From positions 3,001,001-3,065,000 of the forward strand of contig CP051235.1 of the NCBI GenBank assembly GCA_017794705.1: DNA of 64,000 bases, in the 5' to 3' direction. A model generated the notes under the pieces. It was given only the letters and a program-made list of their open reading frames with translations. It was not told the origin of the DNA and did not search any database. Both the position numbers and the translations under genes were made by a program. Numbering within the stretch: the stretch's first letter is position 1; every line of letters begins with the position of its first letter. Shown piece by piece: positions 48,459-58,059 of this stretch. Origin of the DNA: Devosia sp. (GTDB taxonomy: Bacteria > Pseudomonadota > Alphaproteobacteria > Rhizobiales > Devosiaceae).

Positions 48459-48487
48459 TAAATAGGTGGGGGTGCTGCCCGGTACAA
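48459..48487 (-). promoter_or_regulatory. Sigma-70-like promoter of small RNA C
   Basis: On the minus strand TTGTAC (48487-48482), 17 bases, TATTTA (48464-48459). The predicted transcription start is near 48452. Confidence 0.55.
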
Positions 48488-48541
48488 TTCCGCCTGGTGC
48501 ATTGCAGCCATGCGCTGGGCGCATAGCTGGTGTTCAATGGT

Positions 48542-49441
48542 TCAGAACGACCATTTCCGGGCGCTTTCGACCAGGAAATCCCGGAAAACCGCGACGCGCT
48601 TGGAATTCTTGAGGGCTGGCGGGTAGACGAAATAGGTCTCGTAGGCCGGCAGATCGACCTGATCGAGAATGCGGACGAGCCCGTCTTCGTCGCTGACTGC
48701 GTAGTCGGTGATCATGGCGATGCCGACGCCGGCCTTGCAGGCTTGCACCATTCCGGCGATGGCGTTGACGCGCAGGTCGGCGCGGCGGGGATTGTGTTCG
48801 CTGCCGCACAGGGCTTCCAGATAGTTGATGTCGCCGAGGAAGGACGGCGCGGGTTCGCCAAAGGCGATGATGCGGTGGTCGGCCAGATCCTCGACAGTTT
48901 TGGGCGTGCCGAATTTGTCGAGGTAGGCGCGTGATGCGTAGATATGGAAATGGACGGTGAACAGCTTACGCTGGATCATTTCCGACTGGCTGGGCTGATG
49001 CAGGCGAATGGCGACGTCAGCTTCGCGCATGGCCAGGTCGAGATCGGAGTCCGTGAGCTTGATTTCCAGCTGGATGGTTGGATAGAGCGTGACGAATTCG
49101 TGGACGCGGGACGCCAACCAGGTTGAGCCAATGCCCACTGTGGTGGTGACGATCAATGGCCCGGCCGGGACGTCCTGGCTTTCGCTGATCTGTGACTGAA
49201 CATTTTGCAGATCAAAGGTCATGCGGTGGGCCGTGCCGAACAGTTGTTCGCCCACTTCGGTCAACACCAGCCCGCGAGCGTGGCGAATGAAGAGCTTGAG
49301 CCCGAGGCTCTCTTCAAGTGCCGAGATCTGGCGGGATACCGCCGACTGGCTCATGTTCAGTTTTTCCGCCGCGTGCGTGAAGCTGCCGGATTCGGCGGCG
49401 GCGTGGAAAATCCTGAGCTTGTCCCAGTCGTTGAGGACCAT
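48542..49441 (-). CDS. LysR-family transcriptional regulator
   Basis: 299 residues from the ATG at 49441, which overlaps the trxB stop (TGATG); GTG 49444 is an alternative. N-terminal winged helix: LRIFHAAAESGSFTHAAEKL, NMSQSAVSRQISALEESLG, KLFIRHARGLVLTEVG. The effector-binding domain (about 95-295) starts at PAGPLIVTTTVGIGSTWLA and ends in FRDFLVESARKW. Translational coupling to thioredoxin reductase, which precedes it, suggests a role in redox response, but LysR proteins often regulate a divergent gene and none is adjacent. The small-RNA cluster lies just downstream. Confidence 0.92.
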   Translation of the reverse strand: MVLNDWDKLRIFHAAAESGSFTHAAEKLNMSQSAVSRQISALEESLGLKLFIRHARGLVLTEVGEQLFGTAHRMTFDLQNVQSQISESQDVPAGPLIVTTTVGIGSTWLASRVHEFVTLYPTIQLEIKLTDSDLDLAMREADVAIRLHQPSQSEMIQRKLFTVHFHIYASRAYLDKFGTPKTVEDLADHRIIAFGEPAPSFLGDINYLEALCGSEHNPRRADLRVNAIAGMVQACKAGVGIAMITDYAVSDEDGLVRILDQVDLPAYETYFVYPPALKNSKRVAVFRDFLVESARKWSF

Positions 49442-50391
49442 CACTCTGCCGCTTCGCGAACGTCGAGACTGGCGAGGTAGTGTTCGGCTTCGAGAGCGGC
49501 CATGCAGCCCATGCCGGCGGCGGTAACGGCCTGCCGGTAGATGTCGTCGGTCACATCGCCGGCTGCGAAAACACCGGGGATCGAGGTGGCCGTGCTGTCG
49601 GGCGCGGTGACCAGATAGCCGCCATGCTTGGTTTCAAGCTTGTCCTTGAACAGTTCTGTGGACGGGGCGTGGCCGATGGCGACGAAGACGCCGTCGATCT
49701 CCATTTCCGTGATCTCGCCGCTTTCGGTATTCTTCAGTTTCACCCCGGTGACCGAGGGCGGCATGGCATTACCGGTGATGTCGGCCAGTTCGGTGTTCCA
49801 CATGACCTTGATCTTGTCATGCTTGAACAGGCGGTCCTGAAGAATGCGCTCGGCGCGGAATTCATCGCGGCGGTGGACGACGATCACTTCGGAAGCGAAG
49901 TGGGTGAGGAACAGCGCCTCTTCGACGGCGGTATTGCCACCACCGACGACGATGACCTTGCGGTCCTTGTAAAAGAACCCGTCGCAGGTGGCACAGGCCG
50001 AGACGCCGAACCCCTTGAACTTCTCCTCGGAGGGCAGGCCAAGCCACTTGGCCTGGGCGCCGGTGGCGATGATCAAGCTGTCGCACGTGTAAGTTGTGCC
50101 GCTGTCGCCGTGCAGCTTGAACGGGCGAGTTTGCAGATCAACCTCGGTGATCATCTCGTTGATGATCCGGGTGCCGACATTTTCGGCCTGGGCTTTCATC
50201 TGTTCCATCAGCCAGGGCCCCTGAATGGGGTCGGCGAAGCCGGGATAGTTTTCCACATCGGTGGTGATGGTCAACTGGCCGCCCGGCTGCAGCCCTTCAA
50301 ACAGAACCGGTTCGAGCATGGCGCGGGCGGCGTAGATGGCGGCGGTGTAGCCTGCAGGACCGGAACCGATGATCATGGTTTTGGCGTGCAT
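49441..50391 (-). CDS. trxB: Thioredoxin-disulfide reductase
   Basis: 316 residues from the ATG at 50391 (GGAGC upstream). Flavoprotein that passes NADPH electrons to thioredoxin. The FAD-binding [16 protein letters not shown] motif is at about 9-24, the redox-active CATC in [14 protein letters not shown], the NADPH-binding [13 protein letters not shown], and the C-terminal [23 protein letters not shown] segment. Length and order are normal for the low-molecular-weight class. It is the first gene of the trxB-lysR pair. Longer in-frame starts to 50415 lack a ribosome site. Confidence 0.96.
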   Translation of the reverse strand: MHAKTMIIGSGPAGYTAAIYAARAMLEPVLFEGLQPGGQLTITTDVENYPGFADPIQGPWLMEQMKAQAENVGTRIINEMITEVDLQTRPFKLHGDSGTTYTCDSLIIATGAQAKWLGLPSEEKFKGFGVSACATCDGFFYKDRKVIVVGGGNTAVEEALFLTHFASEVIVVHRRDEFRAERILQDRLFKHDKIKVMWNTELADITGNAMPPSVTGVKLKNTESGEITEMEIDGVFVAIGHAPSTELFKDKLETKHGGYLVTAPDSTATSIPGVFAAGDVTDDIYRQAVTAAGMGCMAALEAEHYLASLDVREAAE

Positions 50392-50504
50392 TCGGGCAGC
50401 TCCGTTCGAATTCAACCTTTTGGGGGCACAACATAGGTGCGCCCGTAGCGCCTGTTCAAGCGCGCGAATCCCACCAACCCGGTCAGGTTAGCAGACAGAC
50501 TATG

Positions 50505-50534
50505 CAAAAAAGCCTGCAAACTTGGCGTTTGCAG
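50505..50534 (-). terminator. Intrinsic terminator of greA
   Basis: Eight-base-pair stem CTGCAAAC/GTTTGCAG (50514-50521 with 50527-50534), five-base loop, GCTTTTTTGC on the minus strand. Confidence 0.88.
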
Positions 50535-50577
50535 TCTTTTTGAACAGATTGCGGCGCATTTGCCGCAGCGTTTCGTT

Positions 50578-51051
50578 TTATTTGTAGACGATCTTGATGA
50601 TCTCGTAAGTGCGGGCGCCGCCCGGGGCCGCCACTTCGACGCTGTCACCTTCTTCCTTGGAAATCAGCGCGCGGGCGATGGGCGAGGAGACCGAAATCTT
50701 GCCATTGGCGAGATCGGCTTCGGGGTCGCCGACGATCTGATAGGTTTTTTCCTGCTCCGTGTCCTCGTCGATCAGCGTGACCGTCGCGCCGAACTTGACG
50801 GTATCGCCGCTCAGTTTGGACACGTCGATGACGTCGGCCAGCGCGAGGATGGACTCCAGTTCCTGGATACGACCCTCGTTGAGGCTCTGCTGTTCCTTGG
50901 CGGCATGATATTCGGCGTTCTCCGAAAGATCGCCATGGGCACGCGCTTCGGAAATCGCATCAATGATGCGCCGACGTTCGGTGCTCACACGACGCTCGCG
51001 CTCTTCGCTGAGGGCGGCATGCCCACCTTGCGTCATCGGTATCTTTTCCAT
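50578..51051 (-). CDS. greA: Transcription elongation factor GreA
   Basis: 157 residues from the ATG at 51051 (GGCGGACTG upstream); the frame to 51168 is Arg-rich non-family sequence. The N-terminal coiled coil carries the acidic tip [20 protein letters not shown] with the DLSENAEY signature that reaches the RNA polymerase active site and stimulates cleavage of backtracked RNA. The C-terminal FKBP-like domain has [38 protein letters not shown] and [17 protein letters not shown]. Full length. Ends with a strong terminator. Confidence 0.96.
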   Translation of the reverse strand: MEKIPMTQGGHAALSEERERRVSTERRRIIDAISEARAHGDLSENAEYHAAKEQQSLNEGRIQELESILALADVIDVSKLSGDTVKFGATVTLIDEDTEQEKTYQIVGDPEADLANGKISVSSPIARALISKEEGDSVEVAAPGGARTYEIIKIVYK

Positions 51052-51238
51052 TTCAGTCCGCCTAGATCTTCTTTTCAGACTTACCGCAAGAACCGCCTCT
51101 GGCCGCGCTCTCATCGGCTGGGACAGGCAGGATTTACGGGAAACAACGGGCGCAAGGTGCATATCCACCCTGCGTTGGTCAAGAGGATTACTTGAGGGGC
51201 GGATGTGCCCAATTCAAGGCACGGCACCCCGGTCTATC

Positions 51239-51272
51239 CAAAAAAGTGGCGCCGCAGTCCGGCTGCGGCGCC
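51239..51272 (-). terminator. Intrinsic terminator of the cold-shock gene
   Basis: Ten-base-pair stem GGCGCCGCAG/CTGCGGCGCC (51248-51257 with 51263-51272), five-base loop, then ACTTTTTTGG on the minus strand. Confidence 0.9.
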
Positions 51273-51295
51273 TCAAATCAGGTTTGCAGGCGTGG

Positions 51296-51508
51296 TCAGC
51301 CGGCGATTGCGAGCTTGTCCGCAGCCGATTTGCCGGTGCGCTCGTCCTTGACGATCTCGTAGGTGATTTTCTGACCTTCATCGAGACCCTGCAGGCCGGA
51401 GCGCTGCACGGCGGAGATGTGAACGAAAACGTCGGTGCCGCCTTCATCGGGCTGGATGAAGCCGTAGCCTTTTTGACCATTGAACCATTTAACGGTGCCG
51501 CTTGCCAT
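51296..51508 (-). CDS. Cold-shock protein (CspA family)
   Basis: 70 residues from the ATG at 51508. A single OB-fold: [19 protein letters not shown] with RNP1 KGYGFI, then [10 protein letters not shown] with RNP2 [25 protein letters not shown] as strands four and five and a SAADKL end. Binds single-stranded RNA/DNA as a chaperone. The upstream region of about 100 bases before a plausible promoter could form the long leader seen in cold-shock genes, but no cold box was identified. The frame to 51547 adds nothing of the family. Confidence 0.96.
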   Translation of the reverse strand: MASGTVKWFNGQKGYGFIQPDEGGTDVFVHISAVQRSGLQGLDEGQKITYEIVKDERTGKSAADKLAIAG

Positions 51509-51856
51509 GTGTAGAAAGCCTTTCGCCAGTGTTCCCAAACGCACCACCGCGATGCGTCCCTGGGGTATCGAAATGCACGGAAGTGATAGTCTAGGGGCGC
51601 GAAAGGATCGCGACCAGATATGTCGCCTCAGTCATCGATGGGCAAGATTTTAGCGAAGCAACGGGCGCGCGACAACTGGAAGATTGATTCAAGTGTCGGG
51701 CACCGGCCCGATCTATTCACGCCAGATGCCCGGATTGCCAGTTGTTCGGGTGGAGTGATGCCCGATTATTGGCCAGTGCCCGCGTAACGCAGCAGCGATC
51801 TGCATGGCCAAAATGCGCGGCATTCACCACACGCTTGACTTCAGTCTCGGTACAAG
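51509..51856. other. Divergent intergenic region between cold-shock gene and SDR gene
   Basis: About 350 bases, no ORF with coding character. It would contain the cold-shock leader/promoter on minus and the -35-like TTGACT (51835-51840) for the SDR gene on plus. Confidence 0.5.
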
Positions 51857-51872
51857 TTAGTTGACTGACTAA
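51857..51872. promoter_or_regulatory. Palindromic operator-like site before the SDR-TetR operon
   Basis: TTAGTTGACTGACTAA, arms TTAGT/ACTAA. It overlaps the expected -10 region of the SDR promoter (TTGACT at 51835-51840). This resembles TetR-family operators; the TetR gene is in the same operon, so autorepression is plausible. Confidence 0.5.
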
Positions 51873-51907
51873 ATATTTGACGAAGCGAAGTTTGAAGGAC
51901 TGAACAG

Positions 51908-52843
51908 ATGGTGGAGATGATGAATATGAGCGCGGTGGAGCGGCGATCAGAAGCTGGAAAACGTGTGGCGGACGGGTCGGCAGTCAGTCGACCGAATACG
52001 TCTGGAGCAGATGCAACGCGGAAAGGAAGATCTGTTGCACGCAAACCGGCCCGGCTGGATGCCAGCCGTTTCGGCCCCTGGGCAGTGGCGACCGGAGCCT
52101 CCTCCGGGATCGGGCGTGAGGCCGCCCAGCAGATTGCCGCGAATGGTTTGAACCTCGTTCTGGTGGCGCGGCGCGCCGCGGTCCTGACCGGACTTGGCGA
52201 AGAGCTTGCGGCACGATACGGCATCTCGTTCCGGGTCATCCCCGCGGATCTCGCGCAACCCGGCGCGGAGCGCGCGGTGATTGAGGGCACTGAGGACCTG
52301 GATGTCGGGCTGTTGTTTTCCAGTGCCGGGACAGGGCAACCGGGCGCGTTCTTGGCTTTCGGCGGTGAACAGCTACGCGACATCGTACATCTCAACGGGT
52401 TGTCGCACCTGTTGCTGACCCATCATTTCAGCCAGCGGTTTGCGAAGCGCGGGCGGGGCGGAACGCTTCTGGTCTCGGCCCTGGGTGCGGACAGCGGCAT
52501 ACCTTTCCATGCGGTTCCGGCGGCGGCCAAAGGTTTAGTCAATACGCTCGGGCGGAGCCTTCATGTCGAACTCAAGAGGTCGGGCGTGGGGATCAGTGTG
52601 CTGATCGTGACGCCGACAGATACGCCGCTGGTTGAGAAAATGGGGCTCGATGGCTCGGCCATGCCCTTGAAGCCGATGCCGGTTGAGCAGTGCGTCAGCG
52701 AGGCGCTGACAGGGCTCAACCGCAACCGGATGATCATCATGCCCGGCCTGTTGTTTCGGATCATAAACAGGCTGGTACCGCATGGACTGGTGCGGACGAT
52801 GACGGCGGATATGATGCGCAAGAGTACGACCTTCGTCAGTTAG
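51908..52843 (+). CDS. SDR-family protein lacking the catalytic tyrosine
   Basis: 311 residues; GAAGGA precedes the ATG at 51908. A basic tail of about 55 residues is followed by a short-chain dehydrogenase fold. The NAD(P)-binding TGASSGIGREAAQQI, DLAQPG and SSAGTG motifs are intact, and the active-site Ser strand is TLLVSALG. Where the family has Tyr-x-x-x-Lys, this protein has PAAAK (in HAVPAAAKGLV), so the catalytic Tyr is replaced by Pro while Lys remains. TPTDTPLVEKMG follows as the cofactor loop. It may bind nucleotide without normal catalysis. The TetR gene begins nine bases later, indicating an operon. Confidence 0.85.
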   Translation: MVEMMNMSAVERRSEAGKRVADGSAVSRPNTSGADATRKGRSVARKPARLDASRFGPWAVATGASSGIGREAAQQIAANGLNLVLVARRAAVLTGLGEELAARYGISFRVIPADLAQPGAERAVIEGTEDLDVGLLFSSAGTGQPGAFLAFGGEQLRDIVHLNGLSHLLLTHHFSQRFAKRGRGGTLLVSALGADSGIPFHAVPAAAKGLVNTLGRSLHVELKRSGVGISVLIVTPTDTPLVEKMGLDGSAMPLKPMPVEQCVSEALTGLNRNRMIIMPGLLFRIINRLVPHGLVRTMTADMMRKSTTFVS

Positions 52844-52852
52844 GAGCGCGCG

Positions 52853-53425
52853 GTGGCGGCATTGAAAAGCAGCAAGAGCGGCAAACGGGAAAGACTGGTC
52901 GAGGCGGCACTGGAACTGGCCTACAGGGATGGTTTCCAGGCGGCCTCGATCGCCGACATCGCCAAGGAGGCTGATGTGCCGGTCGGCAATGTCTATTACT
53001 ATTTCAAAACTCGGGACCAGATCGGCGATGCCGTGATCGACGCACGGATGGCGCAGTTTGAAAGTCTGCGTGGGAGACTGGAAAAACTGGCAACGCCGAA
53101 AGAACGATTGGTCGCCTTCATCGATATGACGGTTGGCAACCAGGAAACTGTTGCGGCCCGTGGGTGTCCCTTCGGCTCGTTGGCGGCGGAATTCTTGAAA
53201 CTCGGCGGTCATCTGGCGGGCAAGGCGCGGCCGATGCTTGCCGATCCCCTGGAATGGATGGAGGCGCAGTTCCGGCAGATGGGCGTAGGCGATGCGGCGT
53301 TCGCCTGCGCGGTGCATCTCGAGGCTGGTTTGCGCGGCGTATCGTTGCTGACGCAATGCACCGGCGATCCAAAACTGATGGAGATTGAAGCCGCGCAGTT
53401 GAGGGCCTGGCTGGATACGCTCTAG
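52853..53425 (+). CDS. TetR-family transcriptional regulator
   Basis: 190 residues from a GTG at 52853 with TAGGAG upstream. The N-terminal HTH has LVEAALELAYRDGFQAASIA, DIAKEADVPVGNVYYYFKTR, the pattern of TetR DNA-binding domains (recognition helix PVGNVYYYF). The helical C-terminal domain starts near QIGDAVIDARM and includes RGCPFGSLAAEF, a Cys-containing segment seen in the TetR_C_16/YcdC-like subgroup. It follows the SDR gene nine bases on and probably represses the operon through the palindrome at 51857-51872. The ligand is unknown. Confidence 0.92.
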   Translation: MAALKSSKSGKRERLVEAALELAYRDGFQAASIADIAKEADVPVGNVYYYFKTRDQIGDAVIDARMAQFESLRGRLEKLATPKERLVAFIDMTVGNQETVAARGCPFGSLAAEFLKLGGHLAGKARPMLADPLEWMEAQFRQMGVGDAAFACAVHLEAGLRGVSLLTQCTGDPKLMEIEAAQLRAWLDTL

Positions 53426-53507
53426 ACCGCTGGATTCCGCTTGCTTTTTTGGTGGCTTCCACTAGATCAGCAGCGCCGCCGAACCGGCGGTTCTGTTCCG
53501 GACAAAA

Positions 53508-54494
53508 ATGGACCCGGTCTTCATGTCCTCGGGCGATCTGATCGCGGATCGCCGGGCTGCCTATGCCGCAATGATGGTTGAGACCGGTGATCTGCCGGCT
53601 GCGGCGGAGCTTTGGGAACAGGCGCTGGAATTGGCGCCGGGCTGGGCCGCGGGCTGGAACGAGTTGGGCATTGTCCGCGAGCGGCTGGGCGAACTGGGTA
53701 CGGCGATCCGCGCCTGGAGCCGGGCGGCCGAGCTTGATCCTGAAGGCGGTTTGGGCGCGCAGGTGCGCTTGTCGGCGCATGGCGGGGACGCTGAAGCCGA
53801 AGCGCAACGCCGCGCCTATGTTGAAACGCTGTTCGATCAGTATGCGCCACGTTTTGAGACTGAACTCGTCGAGGGGCTGGACTACGTCGTCCCCGACTTG
53901 CTGGCGGGCATGATCGCCGAGGCAGTCAAGAAGTACGACATCGGGCAATTTGCCCGGGCAGCTGACCTTGGTTCAGGCACGGGGCTGATGGGCGAGCGGG
54001 TGGCGCACCTGGTTTCGTTCCTTGAGGGCGTCGATCTGTCCGAGGCCATGAATGCGCAATGCGCGCAAAAGGGTGTCTACGGACGGCTTGAGCAAGGGGA
54101 CGTCGGGGCGTTTCTGGCCGGCCGGAAAGGCGCATTTGATCTCATCACGGCGGCGGATGTGTTCATGTATTGCGGGGCGCTGGAGGATGTGATGCGCAGC
54201 GCCTTTGCGGCGTTGCGTGAAGGCGGGCTATTTGTCTTTTCGGTGGAGCGGCACGACGGTCCAGAAAGTGAAGTGTTGCGCACGTCGCTACGCTATGCCC
54301 ACAACGCGGAGCATCTGCAAAACCTGCTGCTGCTGGCCGGGTTTGAACTGGTCGAAGAGCGCACCGAGACCATCCGCCTGGACCGCGGCGAGCCGGTCCA
54401 GGGCGCTCTGTTCGTGGCGCGGCGGCCTGTGCTTGCCCCAGTCGGTGAAGTGGACCTGCCATTGCTGGCTGGGCGGGAAAGCCTAGCTCAATAA
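53508..54494 (+). CDS. TPR-linked class I SAM-dependent methyltransferase
   Basis: 328 residues from the ATG at 53508; another at 53523 is possible. Residues 15-85 form about two TPR units (AAMMVETGDLPAAAELWEQA, GWAAGWNELGIVRERLGELG). A linker with YVETLFDQYAPRFETELVEG leads into a Rossmann methyltransferase at about 140-290: motif I AADLGSGTGLMGERV, EGVDLSEAMNAQC, and the DLITAADVFMYCGALE motif IV region. This organisation matches COG4976-type methyltransferases with TPR repeats. The substrate is unknown. It ends close to a hairpin shared with convergent carB. Confidence 0.85.
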   Translation: MDPVFMSSGDLIADRRAAYAAMMVETGDLPAAAELWEQALELAPGWAAGWNELGIVRERLGELGTAIRAWSRAAELDPEGGLGAQVRLSAHGGDAEAEAQRRAYVETLFDQYAPRFETELVEGLDYVVPDLLAGMIAEAVKKYDIGQFARAADLGSGTGLMGERVAHLVSFLEGVDLSEAMNAQCAQKGVYGRLEQGDVGAFLAGRKGAFDLITAADVFMYCGALEDVMRSAFAALREGGLFVFSVERHDGPESEVLRTSLRYAHNAEHLQNLLLLAGFELVEERTETIRLDRGEPVQGALFVARRPVLAPVGEVDLPLLAGRESLAQ

Positions 54495-54515
54495 GGTGGC
54501 GCGGATCGCGCCACC
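54495..54515. terminator. Hairpin between convergent genes
   Basis: Perfect nine-base-pair stem GGTGGCGCG/CGCGCCACC (54495-54503 with 54507-54515). On the minus strand TTATTG follows, a weak run. Confidence 0.55.
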
Positions 54516-54524
54516 CGCGTTTCC

Positions 54525-57500
54525 TCAGGCCGCGAAATATTCCTGCAAGGCCCGCACCTGCACCGAGCCTTCGCGATAGGCGATGATGCCGTCGACGGCG
54601 GCCACGGCGCCGGGGATGGTGGTGTAATAAGGCACCTTGGACAGGAGCGCAGAGCGGCGGATGTCGCGGCTGTCAGACAGGGCCTTGCGGCCATCGGTCG
54701 TGTTGATCACCAGTTGCACGTCGCCGTTCTTGACCGCGTCAACGATATGCGGGCGTCCTTCGAGCACCTTGTTGATCTTGGTCGCAGCGATGCCGTTTTC
54801 CTGCAGATAACGCTGGGTGCCGCCGGTGGCGATCACCTTGAAACCGGCATCGGACAGGCGCCGAATGGCGTCGATGATTGTGTCGGTCTTGTCAGCGTCG
54901 CGGACAGAGATGAAGACGGTACCCTCTTTCGGCACCTTGGTGCCGCCACCGAGTTGGGACTTGGCAAAGGCGATCGCGTAATCGAAGTCGAGGCCGATGA
55001 CTTCGCCGGTCGATTTCATCTCCGGGCCAAGCACCGTATCGACACCGGGGAAGCGGGCGAAGGGAAACACGGCTTCCTTGATGCCGATGTGCTTGATTTC
55101 GCTTTCAGTCAGGTTGAAGTCAGCCAGTTTCTCGCCAGCCATGATGCGGCTGGCGATCTTGGCGATGGGCGTGCCGATGACCTTGGCAACGAAGGGCACG
55201 GTGCGCGAGGCGCGCGGATTGACTTCGAGCACGAAAATATCGCCGTTCTGGATGGCGTATTGCACGTTCATCAGGCCACCGACATTGAGGGCCAGGGCCA
55301 TTTCGGCGGTCTGGCGCTTGAGTTCGGCGATGGTGGCCGCATCGAGGTTGCGGGGCGGCAGCGAGCAGGCACTGTCCCCGGAATGAACGCCGGCTTCCTC
55401 GATATGCTCCATGATGCCGCACACAAAAACACCCTTGCCATCGCACAGGCAGTCGACGTCGATTTCGGTGGCCCCCGTCAGATAGCCGTCAAAAAGCAGC
55501 GGGTTCTTGGCGATCACCGAATTGATCTGGCCGGTCTTGTCGTTCGGATAGCGGGCGCGGATTTCGGGCGGCACCAGTTCGGTGAGCGTCGACTGGATGT
55601 AGGTCTCGAACTCTTCCTTGGAACTGACGATGGCCATGGCGCGGCCGCCCAGCACGTAAGAGGGCCGTATGACGAGGGGGAAACCGAGGTCTTCGGCAAC
55701 CAGCCGGGCCTGTTCAAGCGAATGGGCAATGCCGTTGCGCGGCTGGCGCAAATCGAGTTTGTGCAGCAGTTTCTGGAACTGGTCACGGTCTTCGGCCAGA
55801 TCGATCGACGACGGCAAAGTGCCAAGGATCGGGACACCGGCCTTTTCCACGGCGCTGGCGAGGCCAAGCGGGGTCTGTCCGCCGAACTGGACGATGACGC
55901 CGTGCAGCGTGCCGTTCTGCTTTTCGGTCTCGAGGATTTCGATGACATCCTCTTCCGTCAGCGGCTCGAAATAGAGCCGGTCGGAGGTGTCATAATCTGT
56001 CGACACGGTTTCGGGATTGCAGTTGACCATGATGGTTTCATAGCCGGCATCCGACAGGGCGAAGGCGGCATGACAGCAGCAATAGTCGAACTCGATGCCC
56101 TGGCCGATCCGGTTCGGGCCGCCGCCGAGAATGACCACTTTCTTGCGATCGGAGGGCGAGGCTTCGTCGGCCGGGGCGCCGGCAAACGGGGCTTCGTAGG
56201 TCGAATACATGTAGGCGGTCGGTGAGGCGAATTCAGCCGCCGACGTGTCGATCCGCTTGTAGACAGGACGGACGCCGAGGGCCGTGCGGGCGCGCCGGAC
56301 ATCGCCGGCGGTTTTGCCGGAGAGGGCACCGAGCCGGGAATCCGAAAAGCCCATGGACTTGAGCATGCGCATCTGGCCGGCGGTCTCGGGCAGGCCGTGT
56401 TCGCGGACCCGGTCTTCCATGTCGACAATGGATTTCATCTGCTCGAGGAACCAGGGGTCGATCTTGCAGGCCTGATGGATTTCGTCGAGGTCCATACCCC
56501 AGCGCATGGCCTCGGCCACGTGCAACAGGCGGTTGGGGGTGGGGGTGCCAAGCGCGGCGCGGATGGCGTTGCGGTCGTCACCTTCGCCTTCACCGAGGCC
56601 GGGAATGCCGATTTCGTTGAGGCCGGTCAGTCCGGTTTCCAGCGAGCGGAGGGCCTTTTGCAGACTCTCGGGGAAGGTGCGGCCAATGGCCATGGCTTCG
56701 CCGACGGACTTCATGGCGGTGGTCAGCCGATTGTCGGCGCCGGGGAATTTTTCGAAGGCGAAACGCGGGATCTTGGTGACCACGTAATCGATTGTCGGTT
56801 CGAACGAGGCGGGCGTGGCGCCACCGGTGATATCGTTTTCCAACTCATCGAGCGTGTAGCCGACAGCCAGACGTGCCGCGACCTTGGCGATGGGGAAGCC
56901 GGTGGCTTTCGATGCGAGGGCCGAAGACCGCGACACGCGCGGGTTCATCTCGATGACGACCAGCCGCCCGTCCGCCGGGTTGACGGCGAACTGGACGTTG
57001 GAACCGCCGGTTTCCACCCCGATTTCGCGCAGCACAGCAATGCTGGCGTCGCGCATCATCTGGTATTCCTTGTCGGTCAGGGTCAGCGCCGGCGCGACGG
57101 TGATGGAATCGCCGGTGTGGACACCCATCGGGTCGATGTTTTCGATGGAGCAAACGATGATGCAATTGTCCGCCCGGTCGCGGACCACTTCCATCTCGAA
57201 TTCTTTCCAGCCGAGCACGCTTTCCTCGACCAGCACTTCGGTGGTGGGCGAGGCGTCGAGACCGCCCTCGATGATGTCGAGATATTCCTCGCGGTTGTAG
57301 GCGATGCCGCCGCCGGTTCCGCCGAGGGTGAACGAAGGGCGGATGATCGCAGGCAGGCCAATCGCGTCGAGCGCAGCGAGTGCTTCGGGAATATCATGCG
57401 CCAGCATGGATTTCGGGGTTTCCAGTCCGATCTTGTGCATGGCGGCTCGGAACAGCTCCCGGTCCTCGGCCTTGTCGATGGCTTCAGCGTCTGCGCCGAT

Positions 57501-57845
57501 CATCTTCACGCCGAACTGCTCCAACACGCCCATCTTGCGCAGCGACAGCGCACAGTTGAGTGCTGTCTGGCCGCCCATGGTGGGCAGCAGCGCGTCGGGC
57601 CGTTCCTTTTCGATGATCTTGGCGACGATTTCGGGGGTGATCGGCTCCATATAGGTCGCGTCGGCGAGATCCGGGTCCGTCATGATGGTGGCCGGATTGG
57701 AATTGACCAGAATGATCCGGTAGCCCTCTTCCTTCAGGGCCTTGCAGGCCTGGGTGCCGGAGTAGTCGAACTCGCAGGCCTGACCGATCACGATGGGGCC
57801 GGCCCCGATAATCATGATGGATTGAATATCGGTGCGTTTGGGCAT
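54525..57845 (-). CDS. carB: Carbamoyl-phosphate synthase, large subunit
   Basis: 1106 residues from the ATG at 57845 ([20 protein letters not shown]); a GTG at 57854 is also possible. Two homologous synthase halves each hold an ATP-grasp domain: first with [27 protein letters not shown] and [16 protein letters not shown]; second with [33 protein letters not shown] and [14 protein letters not shown]. The C-terminal MGS-like allosteric domain ([32 protein letters not shown]) is present. Makes carbamoyl phosphate for arginine and pyrimidines with CarA, which is not in the window. Length is normal. Confidence 0.97.
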   Translation of the reverse strand: MPKRTDIQSIMIIGAGPIVIGQACEFDYSGTQACKALKEEGYRIILVNSNPATIMTDPDLADATYMEPITPEIVAKIIEKERPDALLPTMGGQTALNCALSLRKMGVLEQFGVKMIGADAEAIDKAEDRELFRAAMHKIGLETPKSMLAHDIPEALAALDAIGLPAIIRPSFTLGGTGGGIAYNREEYLDIIEGGLDASPTTEVLVEESVLGWKEFEMEVVRDRADNCIIVCSIENIDPMGVHTGDSITVAPALTLTDKEYQMMRDASIAVLREIGVETGGSNVQFAVNPADGRLVVIEMNPRVSRSSALASKATGFPIAKVAARLAVGYTLDELENDITGGATPASFEPTIDYVVTKIPRFAFEKFPGADNRLTTAMKSVGEAMAIGRTFPESLQKALRSLETGLTGLNEIGIPGLGEGEGDDRNAIRAALGTPTPNRLLHVAEAMRWGMDLDEIHQACKIDPWFLEQMKSIVDMEDRVREHGLPETAGQMRMLKSMGFSDSRLGALSGKTAGDVRRARTALGVRPVYKRIDTSAAEFASPTAYMYSTYEAPFAGAPADEASPSDRKKVVILGGGPNRIGQGIEFDYCCCHAAFALSDAGYETIMVNCNPETVSTDYDTSDRLYFEPLTEEDVIEILETEKQNGTLHGVIVQFGGQTPLGLASAVEKAGVPILGTLPSSIDLAEDRDQFQKLLHKLDLRQPRNGIAHSLEQARLVAEDLGFPLVIRPSYVLGGRAMAIVSSKEEFETYIQSTLTELVPPEIRARYPNDKTGQINSVIAKNPLLFDGYLTGATEIDVDCLCDGKGVFVCGIMEHIEEAGVHSGDSACSLPPRNLDAATIAELKRQTAEMALALNVGGLMNVQYAIQNGDIFVLEVNPRASRTVPFVAKVIGTPIAKIASRIMAGEKLADFNLTESEIKHIGIKEAVFPFARFPGVDTVLGPEMKSTGEVIGLDFDYAIAFAKSQLGGGTKVPKEGTVFISVRDADKTDTIIDAIRRLSDAGFKVIATGGTQRYLQENGIAATKINKVLEGRPHIVDAVKNGDVQLVINTTDGRKALSDSRDIRRSALLSKVPYYTTIPGAVAAVDGIIAYREGSVQVRALQEYFAA

Positions 57846-58059
57846 GTGGTTCACTCGGGCTCGGCACGGTCCTTTGGGCGGACGATGCTGCGGGGAATCT
57901 CTCAGGGCTTCGGGCTGGGCGGCTGTTTAGCGGAACAGTGGGCCGAATTCCAGCACTGATGTGGGATTTTTGGGGATTTTGGCGGCGGGTGCGGAACTCT
58001 GTTCAATTGCCGGAATTTACCGCTAGGATGATCTTCCAATCAGCGGCGGAGAGACCGGG

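Noticed and set aside
47861..48460. CRISPR array or coding repeats in the 700-base gap after msrP
   Set aside because: Repeated units are irregularly spaced hairpins with constant loops and terminators; no constant direct repeats or unique spacers of equal length.
54714..57959. Two long plus-strand open frames across carB
   Set aside because: Antisense to a textbook CarB; composition is typical of reverse-frame shadow in GC-rich DNA.
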